This document shows positions 55,601 through 60,000 of a stretch of 60,000 nt of DNA, piece by piece (the stretch's first letter is position 1; each line of letters begins with the position of its first letter). Source of the DNA: Symsagittifera roscoffensis (lineage: Eukaryota > Xenacoelomorpha > Acoela > Convolutidae); contig NC_087065.1 in NCBI RefSeq assembly GCF_963678635.1, forward strand, positions 28,107,254 to 28,167,253, read 5' to 3'. The position numbers and the translations under genes are program-made. A model generated the notes under the pieces. That model saw nothing but the letters and a program-made list of their open reading frames with translations. It had not been told where the DNA came from and searched no databases.

Positions 55601-56252
55601 TATAGATGAATCAAAATGTAATTGGCCCATTGAACCAATACAAGTTATTTTAACAAAAATAAACGGCAAATACTTTACAACCGCCGATATGAATAGTGCG
55701 TACAATCAAATGCCACTAGATGAACAATCACGACGTTTAACACAATTTGTTATAGGAAACCAACAATATGAATTCAACCGCTTATTCTATGGAATATCCA
55801 TAGGACCAGCAGCATTTTCAGCTTTTATGAGCAAAATTTTTAGACCACTAATACTCAAGAAAAACGCAATCACCTATTTAGACGATGTTTTTATGCAATC
55901 ACAAACAAAAGACGAGATGTTCAATGTTTTAGAAAAATATCACCAAATACTTCAGAACGAAAATCTGAAGGCCGCCCCCGATAAATCACACTTCTTTTTG
56001 ACAAGAGTTAAATTCTTAGGACATAATATAGAAAGAAAAACAATCACTCCATTGAAATCACGCATTGACGCTATTCAAAAACTTCAACCACCAACAAATA
56101 AAAAGAAAATCCAAGAATTTCTTGGAATGTTAAACTTTTTAAGTAAATATGTTTATAAAATGCAATTATATCACGAACATTTTATAAAATCCTTAGACAA
56201 CAAAATAATTTTGAATGGAACACAGAACATCAAACACGATTTGAAGAAATAA
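52683..56252 (+). CDS. gag-pol continuation: capsid end, zinc knuckle, protease, RT
   Basis: Same frame as the preceding gag; the first ATG is at 52710. Residues counted from that ATG: end of the capsid domain (1-110); CCHC zinc knuckle CNYCRRYGHSISEC (161-174); a long Asn/Arg/Ser/Tyr-rich linker; aspartic protease with LIDSGAESN (catalytic Asp ~548); a ~200-residue spacer; RT with LKIVLDARYLN, TADMNSAYNQMP, FYGISIGPAAFSAF and catalytic YLDD (1056-1059), then the thumb/connection phrase IQEFLGMLNFLSKYV. It ends at a TAA just after a frameshift. No separate gag stop or frameshift between gag and pol is seen, so this family seems to make one Gag-Pol polyprotein. It belongs with Ty3/gypsy-type and retroviral RTs. 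Confidence 0.9.
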   Translation, partial: KRFTQEFSKMFDSERNKQQQRVLCNEIRRLPNETIKQIAVRIETLVRKAYSLNTHDYKNTKMTEILMMTLTPQLRKIAIKKRASHPSSIREPDLDFRKLVDKLEQAEITMKLEETENLKLQYVNRIETTPTNINNIQESETDLVEKITEILNIYEKNPNFKGKPSFKKWCNYCRRYGHSISECRQKQQDNQNKPQKYNEPNKSFYQYMKKDQNLPNKTVYSNNSSGKPLPNNTNYTRNQSPYNSSYRGRSPERRNTNNSSQNHYNRPNSRNNYSRSNSNTQRFVSRSNSQSRNNYYPNNQSRNSSYNRNRNYSYNRNRSYSNNRNQNYPNNQSRNNSYNRSNYNRPNNNYQNRSRNNSQNRHSSYNNRYRNYSQSPHRNNNNYNNSNNRHRSSTPKHQRQINQVQSNPETTSDPPGIDDTVTDTLQLNQINCTSSDSESDTENTLSINMIKVENDYESVIYEQPFSSHIYENQSEFLQNYYTTPINSTPTTQETNEINTTNQTNKNTKTKCLNTNHIYQNIQKEQPKEKIWTIPFLLESPRNKEFQPPDLEIDFLIDSGAESNIINIPTWNEIKTLHPKLTPLETSSKLATAQGSTLINYGKIQLFLLPTRTMEQSKILNKPFKQIFHITDIKYNIIGIPFISKYIPTINILNSKILIKDKYTKTKETSLTFFQRLNKQPPFFSKFYPIFNQQRKHLKPLSGNIYNFSIKQVHQYDKEQNKQKFYMSEFEFKPIHKFFKITISSIKYLKNSNSDIISLHVYNNTPYQVTLPLGLLGYCETNATISPIHEKAYRVNNILQLLDICQSTILNEELSINNIISNENRNTDYFTKTPYFKPTFNISNYTEDQQKFLTMFNFQHSQITQDEFEKLAKQLIKYSSVYATSKFDVGKISSSLHLPLKPDAVFKKQRASKVPIHLHDKVNRLLDILEQYNIISPVNKEEQPKGNTFINPVIILAKGESLKIVLDARYLNSLIDESKCNWPIEPIQVILTKINGKYFTTADMNSAYNQMPLDEQSRRLTQFVIGNQQYEFNRLFYGISIGPAAFSAFMSKIFRPLILKKNAITYLDDVFMQSQTKDEMFNVLEKYHQILQNENLKAAPDKSHFFLTRVKFLGHNIERKTITPLKSRIDAIQKLQPPTNKKKIQEFLGMLNFLSKYVYKMQLYHEHFIKSLDNKIILNGTQNIKHDLKK
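56195..56215 (+). other. Frameshift between RT and RNase H
   Basis: Around AAAATAATTTTGAATGG the RT frame runs into missense and a TAA at 56250-56252. One base back, the frame reads FEWNTEHQTRFEEIKK and joins the RNase H frame without a stop. The expected protein order shows a one-base indel in an A or T run, most likely mutational. Confidence 0.8.
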
Positions 56253-56314
56253 AGAAACTTTTAACTGAACAAATTTCAAACACAATTCCAGATTCAAATC
56301 AACCATTTTATGCA

Positions 56315-58747
56315 ATGTGCGATGCTTCGAACTTTGGCATCGGTGCAGCACTATTACAATCACATAATGGTACAAATAAAATGAACCTCATATCAGCAAA
56401 TTCTCGATTATTCACTCAAGCAGAGCTACGACTCTCAACTCTAATGAGAGAATGTACAGCCATAATATATACACTGACAGAATATGAATTTCTGATACTT
56501 GGATCAAAACATCCAACAGTTCTATTCACAGACCATAAACCAATCATCTTTCTCTTTACACAAAAATCTAACCCAAACCACCGAGTTTACAGATTTCAAC
56601 TAATTTTAATGAAATTTCCAAACTTACATATAGTTTGGACTGCAGGAAAAAATCTTGCATTACCAGACACCTTAAGTCGAAATACACCACCTGAATTACT
56701 TGCACGAAAAACAACAGTTGAAATACCCAAAAACATAAAATTCTACCTTGCAGAAAACGAAACATCACCCCGATTGGAATGCAAATATGCAGTAAAAACT
56801 GATATTGAACAATCACAAATAAATAGTTTACAACATTTCCCACTTTATTTAGATTTTCAAAATAATCATTATGAAGTTGATTTACTTGGAACATCAACTT
56901 TCAAACCAATCCCATATTCTCAATGGATAAAAAATAACACCCAACAAAAACGAACAAAACAACACCTGCCTAAAAAAGACCATTTTCCACTAATTGAAAA
57001 AGAAGATTTAACTGATAAAATAAATTTATCAGGACCACAAACAAATGATTCAAAATACACAATAAATCAAGTTTTTGACCTCCACGACCCACTTGATACA
57101 ATACCCTTATCTAAATTCGAAATTGAAAACATTTTTCTCCCTCCAACAGAAACAATTACAATTTCAACACTGAAACAATATCAAAATCTTGACCCGATAA
57201 TTAGACAACTAAAATCATGGCACAAATATAAAACTAAACCTGTCAAGGCAGATTCAACCATTCTAGGAAACAAAACACTCCTCCGATACTTTCGCAAATT
57301 TAACAACACAACAATTAACGAAAATACAGACCTTTTAGAGTATAACCTGAATGAATCTACAGTTCCATGTCTCCCTTTAAGTATGATTCTTATAGCTTTT
57401 AATATTTCACATACACAAAATATTAAAGGACACTCTGGATCAGAAAAAACATATTCAAATTTTATACAAAATTTTTACTTTCCAAATGCACCAATTTGGA
57501 TAAAAGTACTATGCAATGATTGTATAGTATGTCAACTAAATAAACCTTACCCAAATCAAAAACAAATAGCACAAAAACAAGATTTTAAAGGACAAAGTTT
57601 GTACTTTAATCATCGTATCTCATTTGATACCAAAGGACCAATTTCACCCTTATCCGAAGGAAACTCCTACATTATGGTAATTGTTGACGCATTTACACAT
57701 TATGTAGCACTTAACCCAGTACCACATTGTAACGCTTATTACGTTTACACAACACTCTATGAACACTGGATAGCAAAATTCGGACTACCAGAAATTTTAG
57801 TTACAGACAACGGTACAGAATTCATAAATAATGAAATTATCACACTATGTCATTTATATAACATTAAACACAAACCACGTACATCTCATGCACCGTGGAC
57901 AAACGGCTTAGTCGAAGGTATGAACCGTTCATTACAAGAATATCTTAGATGTATCATCAACGGAAACGATACAAAATATACCGAATGGTCAGCAGATGTA
58001 AAATTATTCCCCTTAGCGTATAATTCACAAATTACGACAACTTTAGGAATGTCACCATACGAAATGGTTTTTAACCAAAAACCACGCAAACCAATAATGT
58101 TTACAGCAAATTCTCATAAAAACGCACAAGGTTATTGTCAACCAAATAAAGACTCAATTTGTTATAACCTACCTTTACATACACACGATGAAGATCATTT
58201 TCATCACCCACAAATTCTTAAACTAGCCTCCGGTACACACACCGAATGGATTCTAAATAGAGATAAAAAACACAATGAAATTTATCAAAAAATAACAAAA
58301 AAGTTATTACAAAGACAAAACATTAATGAACAAATCAATTCACGTTTTACACCAGCCTCCGAATTAAAAATTGGAACATTTGTTTTAATACCTAATTTTA
58401 ATACTCAAAAAGGAATTTCTAAAAAATTACAACCCCTTCGAAAAGGACCATACCAAATAATTGCAAAACCCACTGATGTCACATATAAAATTACCGACTC
58501 AAACAAAAAAGAAATCGTTCAACATCGAAACAACCTATTACCTTATTACCCAAAAGAATACGCACTCCGCGAATTAACTCAATTATATTCTTTCACAGGA
58601 TTAAAAATCATTCAAAATGAACCACATCTGAAAAACACAGAACAAAATGATACCCCACCGAAAATCAAAACACAAAACCAACCGCCACCAAAAACAATAC
58701 ACAAAACCATAAAGAATCCCCAAAACAAAGAAAAAATAGAAAAATGA
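56315..58747 (+). CDS. pol, RNase H and integrase part
   Basis: The first ATG is at 56315, but the frame is open from about 56208, so the ATG is internal to the ancestral polyprotein. RNase H: DASNFGIGAAL (Asp 3), RECTAIIYTL and FTDHKPI. Integrase: zinc-binding region with HTQNIKGHSG and CNDCIVC; catalytic Asp 438 (SFDTKG), Asp 498 (TDNGTEF) and Glu 534 (GLVEGMNR), the last two 35 residues apart (DD35E); then an SH3-like C-terminal domain (GTFVLIPNF, LRKGPYQI) and a Pro/Lys/Thr-rich tail. RNase H removes the RNA template and integrase inserts the DNA copy. The stop TGA (58745-58747) overlaps the ATG of the next ORF. Confidence 0.9.
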   Translation: MCDASNFGIGAALLQSHNGTNKMNLISANSRLFTQAELRLSTLMRECTAIIYTLTEYEFLILGSKHPTVLFTDHKPIIFLFTQKSNPNHRVYRFQLILMKFPNLHIVWTAGKNLALPDTLSRNTPPELLARKTTVEIPKNIKFYLAENETSPRLECKYAVKTDIEQSQINSLQHFPLYLDFQNNHYEVDLLGTSTFKPIPYSQWIKNNTQQKRTKQHLPKKDHFPLIEKEDLTDKINLSGPQTNDSKYTINQVFDLHDPLDTIPLSKFEIENIFLPPTETITISTLKQYQNLDPIIRQLKSWHKYKTKPVKADSTILGNKTLLRYFRKFNNTTINENTDLLEYNLNESTVPCLPLSMILIAFNISHTQNIKGHSGSEKTYSNFIQNFYFPNAPIWIKVLCNDCIVCQLNKPYPNQKQIAQKQDFKGQSLYFNHRISFDTKGPISPLSEGNSYIMVIVDAFTHYVALNPVPHCNAYYVYTTLYEHWIAKFGLPEILVTDNGTEFINNEIITLCHLYNIKHKPRTSHAPWTNGLVEGMNRSLQEYLRCIINGNDTKYTEWSADVKLFPLAYNSQITTTLGMSPYEMVFNQKPRKPIMFTANSHKNAQGYCQPNKDSICYNLPLHTHDEDHFHHPQILKLASGTHTEWILNRDKKHNEIYQKITKKLLQRQNINEQINSRFTPASELKIGTFVLIPNFNTQKGISKKLQPLRKGPYQIIAKPTDVTYKITDSNKKEIVQHRNNLLPYYPKEYALRELTQLYSFTGLKIIQNEPHLKNTEQNDTPPKIKTQNQPPPKTIHKTIKNPQNKEKIEK

Positions 58748-58887
58748 CCGAACAAATAATACCCCAAGAACAAATCGACAAATCAGAAAATAGAAAAAGA
58801 ACAAGACTCCGAAATCAACCACGTAAAAACTATAAAATATTCATCCCCCAATCTAAAATTTTAAAGAAAGTGGAATTTCAAAAGTAA
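58744..58887 (+). CDS. 47-residue basic accessory ORF, ATGA-coupled to pol
   Basis: ATG 58744-58746 shares ATGA with the pol stop. The product is lysine/arginine-rich (SENRKRTRLRNQPRKNYKI) and ends FIPQSKILKKVEFQK. There are no domains. The C-terminus is conserved in copy M (stop at 15382-15380), which supports translation. The overlap suggests termination-reinitiation. It is possibly an RNA-binding or nuclear peptide, or the N-terminal exon of a spliced envelope product; not decided. Confidence 0.6.
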   Translation: MTEQIIPQEQIDKSENRKRTRLRNQPRKNYKIFIPQSKILKKVEFQK

Positions 58888-59486
58888 TTTTAACATTATA
58901 CTTCACTATCTTGAAACCTTCGAAACATTTTTCATTTACATTTTTCAAAATAACATGCTGACAAGTACGCAATAATTCTAGTTCAAAATAGACCAATAGA
59001 ATTCATCCAATCCGTCACTTTCTCTAACTCAAACTAAGACCAATTAGACGAATCATATAGAACTCCAGGCACATCTATAACTATAACTTTACGACCTCCA
59101 GGTCAAAAATAAGCAAACCACTCCAACTTGACAACAAAAATAAATATCACCATAATACCGTACCCCTCCCTTATCTAATAACCCAAAGATCAACAATATT
59201 TCCCCAACTCAGACCACGAATACCCCCAAAACAAATTTGTTAACTTAGCCTAAAGTAACAAAATGAACATTTTATTTAGCCTAAAGTATAAAAATCTCAA
59301 AAATACCCCAGATCATTTGACAAATGAAAATAAAGACAAAGAAGACCTCCCGATCACCATGAAAATTGCCCCCAACAATTTTTTACAGAACTCAACCCAC
59401 TTGTCAAAAAACTAATAAATAATCCGACCACACTAGAAAATCGCCTCAAACAGCAAAAAATATTCGACCAAGAGATCATTTCTTAA
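58888..59486 (+). other. Conserved spacer before the membrane ORFs
   Basis: No ORF of note. DNA conservation with both duplicated blocks of copy M includes a GACCTCCAGGTC phrase (about 59092) and a repeated TTTAGCCTAAAGTA phrase (about 59246 and 59276). Such conservation without coding suggests cis-acting RNA or DNA signals, for example a splice acceptor or internal promoter for downstream genes. Confidence 0.5.
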
Positions 59487-59717
59487 ATGCTCTTCTCTCA
59501 ATCAGTTACTCAAATACTCATAAATTTTAAACATTTTTTTACAATACTTGAAACCTTTATAATATTTCTTTTTGATATACTTGAATCTTTTCTAATAACC
59601 CTAATCATTTTTTGTAACATTTTTTTAATTTTCTACACTATACTCGAACTATTCCTCCAACTTTCCAAAACCCTTGATTACATCCACAGGTACGATTCAT
59701 ATAACTTGTCTAAATGA
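59487..59717 (+). CDS. Small hydrophobic ORF 1 (76 residues)
   Basis: Almost entirely Ile/Leu/Phe: probable two or three membrane spans (FFTILETFIIFLFDIL, FLITLIIFCNIFLIFY). The C-terminal part (IFYTILELF..RYDSYN) aligns with a reading frame in copy M (IFYSIFEVF..RYDNFK), though that copy has frameshifts upstream. Its TGA overlaps the next ATG (ATGA at 59714-59717). There is no known family; the size resembles small viral membrane proteins. Confidence 0.55.
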   Translation: MLFSQSVTQILINFKHFFTILETFIIFLFDILESFLITLIIFCNIFLIFYTILELFLQLSKTLDYIHRYDSYNLSK

Positions 59718-59902
59718 TACGAAAAATTTTCAGTAGAACTGATATTTTTTTATTGTTTGTAATTTTCATAGCATTCTTATCATCCCTCATTTTGACAATA
59801 TGTAAATGTATAAAGAAAGCAATCTTCACATTTGCCCTAGCAACAATCCTTCTAATACTTTTTTTGGAAGAATATTATAATAAACATAAACCTTCCCACT
59901 AA
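59714..59902 (+). CDS. Small two-span membrane protein (accessory ORF 2), 62 residues
   Basis: Starts in the ATGA overlap. N-terminus MIRKIFSRTD; span 1 about residues 11-29 (IFLLFVIFIAFLSS..); basic loop CKCIKKA about 30-36; span 2 about 37-52 (FTFALATILLILF); charged tail (EEYYNKHK). Intact homologue at 14406-14594 and a broken one at 13104-13268; the loop and both spans are strongly conserved. Topology and the basic Cys-containing loop resemble viroporin-type proteins or a palmitoylated membrane adaptor; both are inference. It precedes the envelope-like gene, so a role in assembly, entry or release is plausible. Confidence 0.7.
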   Translation: MIRKIFSRTDIFLLFVIFIAFLSSLILTICKCIKKAIFTFALATILLILFLEEYYNKHKPSH

Positions 59903-60000
59903 AGTAACAATTCAAAAATCCATCAAAAATTGCTACCCAACAGTCACAGAATCAGTCTTCACCGACATCATCCCAAGATAAACCAACACCACCTTCAACT
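59903..60000 (+). CDS. Start of the next gene (envelope-side), cut by window
   Basis: After a TAA at 59910-59912 a frame stays open to the window end and encodes a Gln/Ser/Pro/Thr-rich stretch (SKIATQQSQNQSSPTSS). It matches the stretch after the membrane ORF in copy M (near 14.34 kb). No ATG is visible in this copy, so it may be reached by splicing. Confidence 0.4.

Larger units (their letters stand above)
48562..60000 (+). mobile_element. Large env-bearing LTR retroelement, copy P (runs off window)
   Basis: 5' LTR, primer binding site, 77-codon ORF, structured leader, basic ORF, gag, pol (protease, RT, RNase H, integrase), 47-codon basic ORF, two small membrane ORFs and the start of the next (envelope-like) gene. 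The 3' part is outside the window; by comparison with copy M the whole element should be about 15 kb or more. Codon use is very A-rich. Two lesions, an amber in gag and a frameshift after RT, suggest this copy is inactive but relatively young. Confidence 0.9.

Noticed and set aside
56200-56212. Programmed -1 frameshift between RT and RNase H
   Set aside because: No X-XXY-YYZ heptamer with a downstream structure is evident, and the site lies inside a normally continuous Pol; a one-base indel in an A/T run is simpler.

Overview
The window is eukaryotic, AT-rich and dominated by repeats. It contains spliced genes, tRNA-derived SINEs, hAT-type MITEs and LTR retroelements, and nothing bacterial. 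An invertebrate, probably an arthropod (possibly a springtail), fits best; this rests only on the style of the genes and repeats and is low confidence. One 200-N assembly gap lies at 39199-39398.

Layout. 0.6-6.8 kb: a hAT-like MITE, a SINE, a 2.2 kb (TATG)n microsatellite with a higher-order repeat, and an inverted-repeat element. 6.94-21.82 kb: a large, decayed LTR retroelement on the minus strand (copy M), with 4-bp target duplications. 21.87-23.90 kb: an intact 675-codon ORF resembling the C-terminal half of a superfamily 1 helicase; copy M sits 54 bp past its stop. 24-30 kb: non-coding dispersed and tandem repeats. 30.3-34.8 kb: a second, unrelated and dead Ty3/gypsy-type element between ~211-bp LTRs. 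35-39 kb: G-rich and palindrome-rich repeats, a textbook hAT MITE and a Ty1/copia scrap. 39.4-43.95 kb: a seven-exon trypsin-like serine protease on the minus strand, with every splice phase consistent. 44-48.4 kb: a perfect 58-bp palindrome, SINEs and a 975-bp GC-rich satellite dimer. 48.56-60.0 kb: a second, better preserved copy of the large retroelement on the plus strand (copy P), cut by the window end.

The most interesting content is this large retroelement family. Comparing copies M and P shows more than gag-pol: a 77-codon ORF just after the primer binding site, a long structured leader with two duplicated stem-loops and UNCG-tetraloop hairpins, a basic 155-codon ORF overlapping the gag start, gag-pol (protease, RT, RNase H, integrase), a 47-codon basic ORF joined to pol by an ATGA stop/start overlap, two consecutive small membrane-protein ORFs also joined by ATGA (or TAA-ATG), and then an envelope-like glycoprotein gene (seen in broken form in copy M). 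Several small ORFs keep protein similarity, and one keeps exact length, between copies that have diverged in DNA, which argues they are real genes. This looks like a complex, retrovirus-like invertebrate element with an unusually large accessory gene set.

Neither copy looks active. Copy P has an in-frame amber codon in gag and a frameshift between RT and RNase H. Copy M has lost the rest of RT, RNase H and integrase at a fold-back deletion scar and carries several internal duplications.
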